A stretch of 64,000 nt of DNA. Source: Pseudoxanthomonas suwonensis J47 (lineage in GTDB: Bacteria; Pseudomonadota; Gammaproteobacteria; Xanthomonadales; Xanthomonadaceae). Each line of letters begins with the position of its first letter. The stretch's first letter is position 1. The stretch is from positions 1 to 64,000 of the forward strand of contig NZ_AZUZ01000010.1 in assembly GCF_000513955.1 (NCBI RefSeq), given 5' to 3'. The notes below the pieces were generated by a model that saw only the letters and a list, made by a program, of their open reading frames with translations, was not told where the DNA came from and made no database searches. A program made the translations under genes and the position numbers. Shown here one piece after another: positions 50,572-59,262 of the stretch.

Positions 50572-51594
50572 TCACGGGTGCGGCACCACCATGCCGCCGC
50601 CGAATCCGGAGGCCAGGCGCGACTTCAGCTGTTCGGCCTCGGCACGGCTGGCGACCGGCCCGACGCGCACGCGATGCAGGGTGCCCTTGTCGGTGCGCAC
50701 CGGCTGGACGATGGCGCTGTAGCCGGCGCCGCGCAGGCGGTCGCGCAGCGCGTTGGCCTCGGTGGCGCTGGAGAACGCGCCCAGCTGCACGGCGAAACCG
50801 ACGCCGGACGCGGCAGGCGCGGTTGGCGCCGGGGCCGGCGCGGTGGCCGCGGTGGTCTTCGCCGGTGCCGGCTGCTGCGCCGGGGTCGTGGCCGCAGGCT
50901 TGGGCTTGCTCTCCGCCGGCAGCGCCTCGGTCTTCGTCGCCGGCGCCTGGGCGGTGGCGGCCGGCTGGCTCGCGGCCGGCGCGGGCGGGCTGGCCGCCGT
51001 GGTCGCAGCCGCCGCGGTGGCGGGCGCGGAAGACGTGCCGGCCGTGTCGTTGCCGGCATCCAGCGCGATCACCTGCGCGTTGACGTCGCTGCGGATGCGC
51101 ACCGCCTGCAGGCGGCCTGCCTCGGCCAGCGCACGGTCCGGATACGGCCCCACGCGCACGCGCCAGGCCTTGCGGCCGTTGAGTTCGGCCTCTTCCTTGA
51201 AGCCCTCCAGGCCGGCCTGGCGCAGCCGCGACAGCACGGTGTCGGCGTCGCGGGCGCTGGCGTAGGCACCGAAGGTCACCGCCCACTGGCCGGCGGCTTC
51301 CGCCGGATCGGGCTTGCCGGCCGCCGCGGGCGCTGCCGCGTCCTGGGCTGCGGTTTCGGCCGGTGCAGGCGCGGCCTCGGTCGCCGGCGCCGGCAACGCC
51401 GGATCCGCGGCACCGGGCACCAGCGGCAGTTCGCGGGTTTCGTATTCGCCGCCGGGGGTCGGCGGCACGCGGGTCGAGACGTCCGCCACGCCGCTGTCGG
51501 GGGCCGGACCCTGCACGAGCATGGGCAGGAAGATGACCGCCAGCGCGACCAGGACCGCGCCGCCGATCAGGCGTTGTTTCAGGGTGGTATCCAC
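50572..51594 (-). CDS. SPOR-domain protein with two SPOR repeats (DedD-like)
   Basis: The 340-residue protein has one N-terminal membrane helix (about 8-27, LIGGAVLVALAVIFLPMLV). Two SPOR domains bind denuded peptidoglycan at the division site: the first at about 100-175 (WAVTFGAYASARDADTVLS) and the second at about 265-335 (FAVQLGAFSSATEANALRD). They are linked by an alanine-, proline- and threonine-rich segment of about 90 residues. Classical DedD has one. The start is GTG at 51592-51594, with GAGG 4 nt before it. It lies between folC and cvpA. Confidence 0.92.
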   Translation of the reverse strand: MDTTLKQRLIGGAVLVALAVIFLPMLVQGPAPDSGVADVSTRVPPTPGGEYETRELPLVPGAADPALPAPATEAAPAPAETAAQDAAAPAAAGKPDPAEAAGQWAVTFGAYASARDADTVLSRLRQAGLEGFKEEAELNGRKAWRVRVGPYPDRALAEAGRLQAVRIRSDVNAQVIALDAGNDTAGTSSAPATAAAATTAASPPAPAASQPAATAQAPATKTEALPAESKPKPAATTPAQQPAPAKTTAATAPAPAPTAPAASGVGFAVQLGAFSSATEANALRDRLRGAGYSAIVQPVRTDKGTLHRVRVGPVASRAEAEQLKSRLASGFGGGMVVPHP

Positions 51595-51656
51595 TGGGCC
51601 TCGCAGCGCGCCGGGAATGCCTGGCGATTATAGGCTGCAGGCCCGCTGGCCTGCCG

Positions 51657-52913
51657 TCAGTGGCCTGAACGCAGCGTTTCCAGCGCCTGGGCCACGGTGT
51701 GGAAGGAACCGAACACCAGCACCCGTTCGCCCGGCGCGGAAGCCCGCAGCGCACGCTGCAATGCATCGGCCACGCTGGCGTCGCGGCTGCCGCCGGCCAC
51801 CGCGGTGCCGGCCAGGCGTCCGGCGAAGGCATCCACCGCCTCGCCGCGGGCGATGCCGTCGAGGCCGGCCAGGTGCCAGCGCGCGACCGCGCCGGCCAGC
51901 GGCTCGACCACGCCGGCCACGTCCTTGTCCGCCAGCGCCGCGAACACCGCCGCGGTGGGCGCCGGCGGCTGCAGCGCCAGCCATGCGGCCAGCTCGCGCG
52001 CGGCCTGCGGGTTGTGGGCGACGTCGAGCACCACTTCGACGCCGTCGCGTTCGAAGCGCTGCAGGCGCCCCGGCAGGGTCGCCGCGGCCACGCCGTCAGC
52101 GTAGGCCTGTTCCGGCAGCTCGCGCGGCAGCGCGCGCAGCGCGGCGATCGCGGTGGCGGCGTTGGCCAGCTGCACCGGCGCCGGCAGGCGCGGCATCGGC
52201 AGCAGCAGCTCGGCACCGACCTCGCGCCAGCGCCATTGGGTGTCGTCCACCGGTTCGTGGAAGAAGTCGCTGCCCAGGCGGATCGCATTGGCACCGATCG
52301 CATAGGCATGGCGCAGCACGCTGGACGGTGGATCGATCTCGCCCAGCACCAGCGGCTTCCAGGCCCGGGCAATGCCGGCCTTCTCGGCGCCGATGGCTTC
52401 GCGGTCGTGGCCCAGCCAGTCGACGTGGTCGATGTCGACGGTGGTGACCACCGCCACATCCGGATCGACCAGGTTGACTGCATCCAGGCGGCCGCCGAGG
52501 CCGACTTCCAGCACCGCCAGGTCCAGCCCGGCGCGCTCGAACAGCCACAGCGCGCCGAGGGTGCCGTATTCGAAATAGGTCAGCGGGGTGTCGCCGCGCG
52601 CGGCGTCGACCGCGGCGAAGGCTTCGGCCAGGGCCTCGTCGCTTGCCTCTACGCCATCGATGCGCACGCGCTCGTTGTAGCGCAGCAGGTGCGGCGAGGT
52701 GTACGCGCCGACCTTCCAGCCGCCGGCGCGGGCGATGGCCTCGACGAAGGCCACGGTCGAACCCTTGCCGTTGGTGCCGGCGACGGTGATGACCTGCGCG
52801 GCCGGGCGCTGCAGGCCCAGCCGCGCGGCGACCTCGCGCACGCGCTCGAGGCCCAGTTCGATGTTGCGGGGATGCTGGCGCTCGATATGCTCGAGCCACT
52901 GCTGCAGGTTCAT
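51657..52913 (-). CDS. folC: Bifunctional dihydrofolate synthase/folylpolyglutamate synthase
   Basis: FolC joins glutamate to dihydropteroate and extends folates with further glutamates, using ATP. The 418-residue product has the Mur-ligase P-loop in ITVAGTNGKGSTVAFVE (about 42-58), TYFEYGTLGALWLF, EVGLGGRLDAVN and the C-terminal VLDVAHNPQAARELAAW. The start ATG at 52911-52913 (MNLQQWLEHIERQH) agrees with the family. It is the first gene of the folC-SPOR-cvpA-purF group and is separated from the histidine phosphatase gene by 136 bp. Confidence 0.96.
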   Translation of the reverse strand: MNLQQWLEHIERQHPRNIELGLERVREVAARLGLQRPAAQVITVAGTNGKGSTVAFVEAIARAGGWKVGAYTSPHLLRYNERVRIDGVEASDEALAEAFAAVDAARGDTPLTYFEYGTLGALWLFERAGLDLAVLEVGLGGRLDAVNLVDPDVAVVTTVDIDHVDWLGHDREAIGAEKAGIARAWKPLVLGEIDPPSSVLRHAYAIGANAIRLGSDFFHEPVDDTQWRWREVGAELLLPMPRLPAPVQLANAATAIAALRALPRELPEQAYADGVAAATLPGRLQRFERDGVEVVLDVAHNPQAARELAAWLALQPPAPTAAVFAALADKDVAGVVEPLAGAVARWHLAGLDGIARGEAVDAFAGRLAGTAVAGGSRDASVADALQRALRASAPGERVLVFGSFHTVAQALETLRSGH

Positions 52914-53049
52914 CGGATCCGGCTTCCGCCCAGGTCATTCCATTGGTGCCCGCGGCACGCGCCAACGATACCGCCGGCGGCCCGCCGCGTGCCACGCACG
53001 TCAAGGCGCGCGGCACGCGGCCGCGCTCGTCGTCCTGGCTGGCGTCGCC

Positions 53050-53694
53050 TTACAGCGCGCGGTGCCTGGCTTCGCCGAAGAACGGGGTGTGGTGCGAGCA
53101 GTCGTTCAGGCGCACGACTTCCAGGCTGTCCACGTCCGCGCCTTCGAGCAGGTTGAGCGTGGTCGGCGCCTGGCGGAAGGTCCACAGCTTGCCGATCGGC
53201 AGGCCGAGGATCCGGCACAGCAGCACGCGGTTGACCGCGTCGTGGGCGACCAGCAGCAGGGTGTCGTCGTCGCCCAGGCCTTCGGCGGCGCGGACCAGGC
53301 CGCGCCAGGACCGGTCCAGCACCTGGCGCAGCGATTCGCCGCCGGGCATGAGCACCGTGTCCGGCTCCTCGCGCCAGGCGCGCAGGCGCGCCGGGTCCTT
53401 CTCGCCGATCTCGGCGGCCAGCAGACCTTCCCACTCGCCGTGGGCGATTTCCTGGATGTCCGGGTCCAGCTGCAGCATGCCGGCACGCTCCTCGCCCAGC
53501 GCCAGTTCGGCGGTACGGCGTGCGCGCGACAGCGGCGAGGCGACGGCGCGGCTGACCGGCACGTCGCGCAGGCGCTCGCCCAGGGCGCGGGCCTGGGCTT
53601 CGCCGACGGGCGAAAGCGGGATGTCGATCTGGCCCTGGTAGCGGCCTTCGGCGTTCCACGGGGTTTCGCCGTGGCGGGCAAGCAGGATGCGCAT
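53050..53694 (-). CDS. Histidine phosphatase family protein
   Basis: The 214-residue product has the phosphoglycerate-mutase-like fold with RHGE at residues 7-10 (LLARHGETPWN) and the second catalytic histidine in LLLVAHDAVNRVLL. Residues SPLSRARRTAELAL and HGEWEGL match the broad-specificity phosphatase (PhoE/CobC) group. The substrate cannot be predicted. The ATG at 53692-53694 fits homologues. A strong hairpin lies upstream, so it has its own promoter; the next gene downstream is folC on the same strand. Confidence 0.9.
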   Translation of the reverse strand: MRILLARHGETPWNAEGRYQGQIDIPLSPVGEAQARALGERLRDVPVSRAVASPLSRARRTAELALGEERAGMLQLDPDIQEIAHGEWEGLLAAEIGEKDPARLRAWREEPDTVLMPGGESLRQVLDRSWRGLVRAAEGLGDDDTLLLVAHDAVNRVLLCRILGLPIGKLWTFRQAPTTLNLLEGADVDSLEVVRLNDCSHHTPFFGEARHRAL

Positions 53695-53761
53695 GCAGCA
53701 GTGTTTCCGGTAGGGGTGGCGACCCGGCCTGGACCTGCCCGTTTCCGGGGTCCGGACGCGA

Positions 53762-53792
53762 GGACGGGAGCGGATGATACCCGCTCCCGTCC
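53762..53792. terminator. Terminator after the S46 peptidase gene
   Basis: GGACGGGAGCGG (53762-53773) and CCGCTCCCGTCC (53781-53792) form a 12-bp stem with a 7-nt loop, about 60 nt after the peptidase stop on the minus strand and upstream of the phosphatase gene. No T-tract follows. Confidence 0.7.
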
Positions 53793-53852
53793 CGTGGGCC
53801 GCACCGGCCAGGGTCTACGGGGCGGGAATGCCTTCCGCCCCGGCCTGCCCGG

Positions 53853-56015
53853 TCAGTTGGCGACGTTGAGTTCCTGCAGCAGCTGCGGCGCCGGGAACAC
53901 CTCCTGCATCACCCAGCGCATGTAGCGCTGGTCGACCGCGATCATGCGGGTCATCTTCGGGTCGAACACCCAGTTGGAGCTGACCGACTCCCAGTTCCCG
54001 TCGAAGGCCAGGCCGACCAGCTTGCCCTCGGCGTCCAGCACCGGCGAGCCGGAGTTGCCGCCGGTGATGTCCAGGTCGGACAGGAAGTTGACCGGGACCG
54101 AGCCGACGCGCGGATCTTCCAGGCCGCCGTAGCGCTTGGCCGCGACCGCGTCGAGCAGGGCCTTCGGCGAGTCGAACGGCTCCTCGCCGGTGTCCTTGGC
54201 GACCAGGCCCTCGAGCGTGGTGAACGGGGTGTAGGCCACGCCGTCCTTCGGCTCGTAGCCCATCACGTTGCCGAAGGTGATGCGCAGCGACAGGTTCGCG
54301 TCCGGATAGACGAAGCGGCCCTGGCTCTTCTTGTAATCGGCCAGCGCCTGCAGGAACACCGGGCGCGCGGCCAGGTTCTCGCCGGCGCGGATCTTGCGCT
54401 CCTGCTCGAGCTTGAGCAGGGTCGGCATCACCGACACCGCGTACTGGATCGCCGGGTCGTCGCTGGACTCGAAGGCGGCGCGGTCGGCCTGCAGCCACTT
54501 CAGGCGCTCTTCGGTACTGCCCAGCCTCGTCGAAGCCAGGCGGTCGAGCGCGCGCTCCACGGCGGCGGCGTCGCTACCGCCCAGCCACTGGTCCACCGCT
54601 GGCACGCGCTGGTTCGCCGGCAGCTTGATGTACTCGTTGAGCCAGTAGGCCTGCAGCTGGCGGTCCATGGCCGGCACGTAGCGGCGCTCGAGCTGCTTCA
54701 TCGCGCCTTCGATGGTCGGCAGGTCGCGCTGCTGGAAGCCGGGCTCGCGCTCGGCGTCCGGCTTGGCCTTCTCCAGCGACAGGCGGTACAGCTGGGTGGC
54801 GGCGCCGACCACGCCGGTGCCGTTGAACATCGCCAAGGTGTAGTCGCGGCTGCGGGTGGCCTTGTTCTGCTCCAGCAGCTGCATCAGGGTGGCGTGCGCC
54901 TTGAGCGCCTCCCTGCCCTTCGTGCCCTGGCCCTTCAGCCAGGCCAGGACCGCCGCTTCCTCGGCGTGCTTCTGGCCGGCGGCGTCGATGCGCTTGAAGC
55001 CTTCCAGCTGGCCGGCGTAGTTCTTGGCGTAGTTGTTCCAGCCGGCCATGTTGCTGGCGTACTTGACCTGGATGTCCGGATCCTTGCGCCCGGCTTCCTC
55101 GATCATGCCGATCAGGTTCTGGTAGTGGCGGATGGTGTCCGGGTACACGGTCTGCGCGGTGTGGTCGAACTCGGCGGCCAGCGCGTAGCGGTTGGTCGAG
55201 CCCGGATAGCCGGCGACCATCACGAAGTCGCCGGCGCCCAGCGGCTTGTCGGCGATCTTCAGCCAGTGCTTCGGCTGGTACGGCACGTTGTCCGGCGAGA
55301 ACGCCGCCGGCTTGCCGTCCTTGCCGACGTAGGCGCGGTAGAAGGCGAAGTCGCCGGTGTGGCGCGGCCACATCCAGTTGTCGATGTCGCCGCCGTACTT
55401 GCCCACGCTGCCCGGGGGCGCGTAGGCCAGGCGCACGTCCTTGATCTCCAGGTTCTTGAACAGGCGCCAGGTGTTGCCGCCGGAGAAGCTGTACAGGCGG
55501 CAGCGGAAGCCGGCCTCGGCCTCGCAGTCGGCGATCAGCTTCTTCTCGAAGGCTTCCAGCGCCCTGGTGCGGGCCAGCGCGTCCTTGCCGGCCGAGGCGA
55601 TCGCGGCGCGGGCCTCGGCGGTCACGTCGGTGATCTCGTCGAGGACGTAGACGCGCGCGTTCGGGCCGGCGCTGAGCTCGTCGGCGGTGGTCGGGGCGTT
55701 GAAGCCGTCCCTGATCAGGTTCTTCTCGGCGGTCGAGTTGAGCTGGATCGCGCCGTAGGCGCAGTGGTGGTTGGTCACCACCAGGCCGTTCGGGGACACG
55801 AAGCTGGCGGTGCAGCCGCCCAGCGCCACCACCGCGCCCATCGGGTCGCCGGTCAGGTCCGCCAGCTGCCCGGGGGAGAGCTTGAGCCCGGCCTGCTTCA
55901 GCGGGCCGGCGATTTCCGGCAGCTGTTGCGGCACCCACATGCCCTCCCCGGCCCAGGCGACGGGAGCGGCGGCCAGGGCGGCCAGGACGGAGGCGGATAG
56001 CAGGCGAAGGCGCAT
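53853..56015 (-). CDS. S46 family dipeptidyl peptidase (DPP7-like)
   Basis: S46 enzymes are periplasmic serine peptidases that release dipeptides from N termini. The 720-residue precursor has a signal peptide (about 1-22, ending AWA). The catalytic triad is His84 in TNHHCAYG, Asp222 in PRHTGDFAF, and Ser655 in TGGNSGSPV, positions very near those of the structurally known S46 members. Residue 673, which sets P1 preference, is Gly (AFDGNWES). Gly at this site marks DPP7-type enzymes cutting after aliphatic or aromatic residues, whereas Arg marks DPP11 (acidic P1). The ATG at 56013-56015 is well placed. It diverges from tdh. Confidence 0.95.
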   Translation of the reverse strand: MRLRLLSASVLAALAAAPVAWAGEGMWVPQQLPEIAGPLKQAGLKLSPGQLADLTGDPMGAVVALGGCTASFVSPNGLVVTNHHCAYGAIQLNSTAEKNLIRDGFNAPTTADELSAGPNARVYVLDEITDVTAEARAAIASAGKDALARTRALEAFEKKLIADCEAEAGFRCRLYSFSGGNTWRLFKNLEIKDVRLAYAPPGSVGKYGGDIDNWMWPRHTGDFAFYRAYVGKDGKPAAFSPDNVPYQPKHWLKIADKPLGAGDFVMVAGYPGSTNRYALAAEFDHTAQTVYPDTIRHYQNLIGMIEEAGRKDPDIQVKYASNMAGWNNYAKNYAGQLEGFKRIDAAGQKHAEEAAVLAWLKGQGTKGREALKAHATLMQLLEQNKATRSRDYTLAMFNGTGVVGAATQLYRLSLEKAKPDAEREPGFQQRDLPTIEGAMKQLERRYVPAMDRQLQAYWLNEYIKLPANQRVPAVDQWLGGSDAAAVERALDRLASTRLGSTEERLKWLQADRAAFESSDDPAIQYAVSVMPTLLKLEQERKIRAGENLAARPVFLQALADYKKSQGRFVYPDANLSLRITFGNVMGYEPKDGVAYTPFTTLEGLVAKDTGEEPFDSPKALLDAVAAKRYGGLEDPRVGSVPVNFLSDLDITGGNSGSPVLDAEGKLVGLAFDGNWESVSSNWVFDPKMTRMIAVDQRYMRWVMQEVFPAPQLLQELNVAN

Positions 56016-56169
56016 CAGGACGGTTCCAGCTGAAAGGATTCCCGATTCTAGCGGCCGGCCCGACCCCGACGGCCCATGACTTTCGGCAGGGGCCGGGGCT
56101 ACCCCGGTCCCGGCCCGCCAGGCCCGACCCGGCCCGCTAGGCCGGCAGGCGATGGTTACCCCCGCAACC

Positions 56170-56175
56170 TATAAT
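56170..56175 (+). promoter_or_regulatory. tdh -10 element
   Basis: A perfect TATAAT lies 32 nt before the tdh start, giving a likely transcription start near 56182. The -35 region (about 56147-56152) does not match well. The rest of the 192-bp spacer is GC-rich with a possible GGGCCGGG-type hairpin near 56090-56125. Confidence 0.6.
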
Positions 56176-56207
56176 GTCCGCCCCTGTTTCCCTCGCAAGG
56201 CCGATCG

Positions 56208-57242
56208 ATGTCCGCAACCATGAAGGCGCTGGTCAAGCGCGAAGCCACCAAGGGCATCTGGATGGAAGAGGTGCCCGTACCGGAGGCCGGCCCCAACGAG
56301 GTCCTGATCAAGGTCGAGAAGACCGCCATCTGCGGCACCGACCTGCACATCTACCTGTGGGACGAGTGGAGCCAGCGCACGATCAGGCCGGGCCTGGTCA
56401 TCGGCCACGAGTTCGTCGGCCGCATCGCCGCGCTGGGCCCGGGCGTGACCGGCTACAAGGTCGGCCAGCGCGTCTCCGCCGAAGGCCACATCGTCTGCGG
56501 CCATTGCCGCAACTGCCGCGGCGGCCGCCCGCACCTGTGCCCGCACACGGTGGGTATCGGCGTGAACCGCGACGGCGCCTTCGCCGAGTACATCGTCATG
56601 CCGGCGACCAACCTGTGGCCGATCCCGGACCCGATCCCGTCGGAGCTGGCCGCGTTCTTCGACCCCTGCGGCAACGCCGCGCACTGCGCGCTGGAGTTCG
56701 ACGTGGTCGGCGAGGACGTGCTGATCACCGGCGCCGGCCCGATCGGCATCATCGCCGCCGGCATCTGCAAGCACATCGGCGCGCGCAATGTCGTGGTCAC
56801 CGACGTCAACGACTTCCGCCTCAAGCTGGCCGCCGACATGGGCGCCACCCGCGTGGTCAACGTCGCCAACACCTCGCTGCGCGACGTGATGGCCGACCTG
56901 CACATGGAAGGCTTCGACGTCGGCCTGGAGATGAGCGGCAACCCGCGCGCCTTCAACGACATGCTCGAATGCATGTACCACGGCGGCAGGATCGCCATGC
57001 TCGGGATCATGCCCAAGGGCGCCGGCTGCGACTGGGACAAGATCATCTTCAAGGGCCTGACCGTCCAGGGCATCTACGGCCGCAAGATGTACGAGACCTG
57101 GTACAAGATGACCCAGCTGGTGCTGTCCGGCTTCCCGCTGGGCAAGGTGCTCACCCACCAGCTGCACGTGGACGAGTTCCAGCACGGCTTCGACCTGATG
57201 GAACAGGGCAAGGCCGGCAAGGTCGTGCTCAGCTGGAATTGA
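56208..57242 (+). CDS. tdh: L-threonine 3-dehydrogenase
   Basis: Tdh oxidises L-threonine to 2-amino-3-ketobutyrate with NAD, the first step of threonine breakdown to glycine. The 344-residue product is a zinc-containing medium-chain dehydrogenase: catalytic-zinc cysteine in [18 protein letters not shown], and the four structural-zinc cysteines in [15 protein letters not shown]. The Rossmann motif is in [31 protein letters not shown] is specific to Tdh. It has the ATG at 56208 ([16 protein letters not shown]). kbl, the usual partner, is not adjacent. It converges with the SGNH gene. Confidence 0.96.
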   Translation: MSATMKALVKREATKGIWMEEVPVPEAGPNEVLIKVEKTAICGTDLHIYLWDEWSQRTIRPGLVIGHEFVGRIAALGPGVTGYKVGQRVSAEGHIVCGHCRNCRGGRPHLCPHTVGIGVNRDGAFAEYIVMPATNLWPIPDPIPSELAAFFDPCGNAAHCALEFDVVGEDVLITGAGPIGIIAAGICKHIGARNVVVTDVNDFRLKLAADMGATRVVNVANTSLRDVMADLHMEGFDVGLEMSGNPRAFNDMLECMYHGGRIAMLGIMPKGAGCDWDKIIFKGLTVQGIYGRKMYETWYKMTQLVLSGFPLGKVLTHQLHVDEFQHGFDLMEQGKAGKVVLSWN

Positions 57243-57263
57243 GCGGCCGCGCTCAGCGGCCGC
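57243..57263. terminator. Hairpin between tdh and the SGNH gene
   Basis: Two GCGGCCGC words at 57243-57250 and 57256-57263 form an 8-bp stem with a 5-nt loop just after the tdh stop. It overlaps the last codons of the SGNH gene, so it may serve both convergent transcripts. Confidence 0.5.
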
Positions 57264-58452
57264 AGCGGTCCGGCCCGAACAGGGCCGGATCGACAGCCCC
57301 GGCCATCAGCCGATGGCCTTCGTCGTTGGGGTGGTAACCGTCCTCGCGGTGCGCGCCGGCGCGGATCCGCCCCGGATCGCGCGGATCGGCGATCGCCGCC
57401 TCGAAATCGACCACCGCGTCGAACAGTCCGCTGCCGCGGATGAAATCGTTCAGCGCGCGGCGCTTGTCCTCGGTGCTCGGGCCTTCGATCACCGGTTCGC
57501 GCACCGGCGCGGCCAGGATCGGGGTCAGCGTGCCACCGATCACCTTGATCCCGTGCATGCGCAGGCGATCCACGACCTGGCGGTAGCCGGCGATCACGTC
57601 TTCCGCCGAAGCACCCGGCCTGTCGCGCTGCGGCCCCTTCTGGCGGATGTCGTTGAGGCCTTCGAGCAGGATCACGTGGGTCACGCCCGGCAGCGACAGC
57701 ACGTCGCGGTCCAGCCGCGAGATCGCCGAGGGCGAGCGACCGTTGCCGACCACCATGTTGCCACCGATGCCGGCGTTGACCACCACGTACGCGCCCGGGC
57801 AGCGCTCTTCCAACCGCCGTCCCAGCCGCGCCGGCCAGGAACGGTTGGCGCCGATGGTGGTGCTGCCGCCCTCGGTGATCGAGTCGCCCAGCGCGACCAC
57901 CACCGCCTCCGGCGCCTGCGTGCGCTCGCCCAGCACTGCCGAGACCACGCTCTGCCGGCGCTGCAGGCGCATCGTGTCCGGCACCTCGCTGTCGCCAGCG
58001 GCGAAGCGCACCGCACTCAGCCGCACCGCCGGCCGCGTCGGCTCCGGCAGATGCACCGAGACGGTGAGCTCGGCCTGGGCCGGGACTTCGAGCTCCAGCA
58101 CGTCGCTGAGCAGCGAAGCACCGGGCGCGATGGTCGCGCCCGGCTTGCCGTCGAACAGCACCGGCTGCAGCGGCCCGCCGCGCAGCCCGGCGCGGGTGGC
58201 GCCCAGCACCAGCGGCTCCTTGCCCAGCTCGTTGCTGAAACGGATCCGCACCGCCTTCACCGCACTGGCCAGCTGCAGGTCCTGCCGCACCGTCTGGTCG
58301 GCGAACTGGTGCGGCTGGCCCTGCCTGTCGGTATCGCCGCGGTCGGGCATCGCCGACGCCGTCCATACCGGCACCCAGACCTGGGCCCGGGCCGCGCCGG
58401 CCGGCAAGGCCAGGGCGGCGGCAAGCAGGATCGAAGACAGCGTTCGCAGCAT
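57253..58452 (-). CDS. Exported SGNH/GDSL hydrolase
   Basis: The 399-residue product has a signal peptide (about 1-23, ending ARA), an N-terminal beta domain (about 30-165) and an SGNH hydrolase domain. The blocks are VVALGDSITEGGS (Ser nucleophile), NAGIGGNMV (Gly), LLEGLNDIRQ (Asn) and DGYHPNDEGH (Asp and His). It probably removes ester groups from a carbohydrate. It lies 21 nt downstream of the SDR gene on the same strand and is the last gene of the alginate operon, which suggests it acts on acetylated alginate, though this is inference. The ATG is at 58450-58452. Confidence 0.9.
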   Translation of the reverse strand: MLRTLSSILLAAALALPAGAARAQVWVPVWTASAMPDRGDTDRQGQPHQFADQTVRQDLQLASAVKAVRIRFSNELGKEPLVLGATRAGLRGGPLQPVLFDGKPGATIAPGASLLSDVLELEVPAQAELTVSVHLPEPTRPAVRLSAVRFAAGDSEVPDTMRLQRRQSVVSAVLGERTQAPEAVVVALGDSITEGGSTTIGANRSWPARLGRRLEERCPGAYVVVNAGIGGNMVVGNGRSPSAISRLDRDVLSLPGVTHVILLEGLNDIRQKGPQRDRPGASAEDVIAGYRQVVDRLRMHGIKVIGGTLTPILAAPVREPVIEGPSTEDKRRALNDFIRGSGLFDAVVDFEAAIADPRDPGRIRAGAHREDGYHPNDEGHRLMAGAVDPALFGPDRCGR

Positions 58453-58473
58453 GGCGTTGCCCTCCGGGCCGGA

Positions 58474-59226
58474 TCAGGAGAAGAAGGTGCCGCCGTTGAC
58501 GTCGACGTTGGCGCCGGTGATGAACGCCGCCGCATCCGACGCCAGGAACACTGCGGCCGCGGCGGCCTCCTCGGCGCGCCCCTCACGGCGCAACGGGGTG
58601 GCGTTGGCGACGGCCTGGCGCACTTCCGGCCTGGTGAAGTCGTCGTGGAAGCGGGTCGCGATCATCCCGCAGCACAGCGCGTTGACGCGGATGCCGCGCG
58701 GCCCCAGCTCCTTGGCCATGGCCCGGGTGAAGGTCATTACCGCGCCCTTGGAGGTGGCGTAGATCGCCGCGCCGGGGCCGCCGCCGTCGCGACCGGCCAG
58801 CGAGGCGAAGTTCACGATCGCGCTGCCCTCGCCCATGTGCGGCACCACCGCTCGGGTGGCCAGGTAGACCGACTTGAGGTTGAGGTCCATGACCCGGTGG
58901 AAGAACTCCTCGTCGATCTCGGCCAGCGGCTTGCGCGCGACCATGCCGCCGGCCAGGTTCACAAGCACGTCGATGCGCTCGCCGAACGCCTCGCGGGTCG
59001 CGGCCACCAGGCCCTCGACCGCAGCGGCGCTGGTCATGTCGGCACGGTGGAGGATGGCGCGGCCGCCGGCCTCCTCGATGAGCCGCAGCGTTTCCTTCGC
59101 GCTGGCCTCGTCGTTGGCGTAGTTGATGCAGACGCTCGCGCCCTGCGCGGCGAGCTGCAGCGATACGGCGCGTCCGATGTCGCGGCCGCCGCCGGTGACG
59201 ATGGCTACCTTGTTCCTGAATTGCAT
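58474..59226 (-). CDS. Short-chain dehydrogenase, probable DEH reductase of alginate breakdown
   Basis: The 250-residue protein has the SDR motifs: nucleotide-binding TGGGRDIGRAV, NLAGG, catalytic serine in NFASLAGRDG, and Tyr156 and Lys160 in YATSKGA. The arginine after the glycine-rich loop and INYANDEASAK suggest NADPH or NADH use; the first is more common. In alginate loci such an SDR reduces 4-deoxy-L-erythro-5-hexoseulose uronate (DEH), the monomer released by lyases, to 2-keto-3-deoxygluconate. The position between the transporter and the esterase supports this role. The ATG is at 59224-59226. Confidence 0.85.
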   Translation of the reverse strand: MQFRNKVAIVTGGGRDIGRAVSLQLAAQGASVCINYANDEASAKETLRLIEEAGGRAILHRADMTSAAAVEGLVAATREAFGERIDVLVNLAGGMVARKPLAEIDEEFFHRVMDLNLKSVYLATRAVVPHMGEGSAIVNFASLAGRDGGGPGAAIYATSKGAVMTFTRAMAKELGPRGIRVNALCCGMIATRFHDDFTRPEVRQAVANATPLRREGRAEEAAAAAVFLASDAAAFITGANVDVNGGTFFS

Positions 59227-59262
59227 GAGGGGTCCTTCTTGGGTGGAGGGTGAAGCAGGCGA

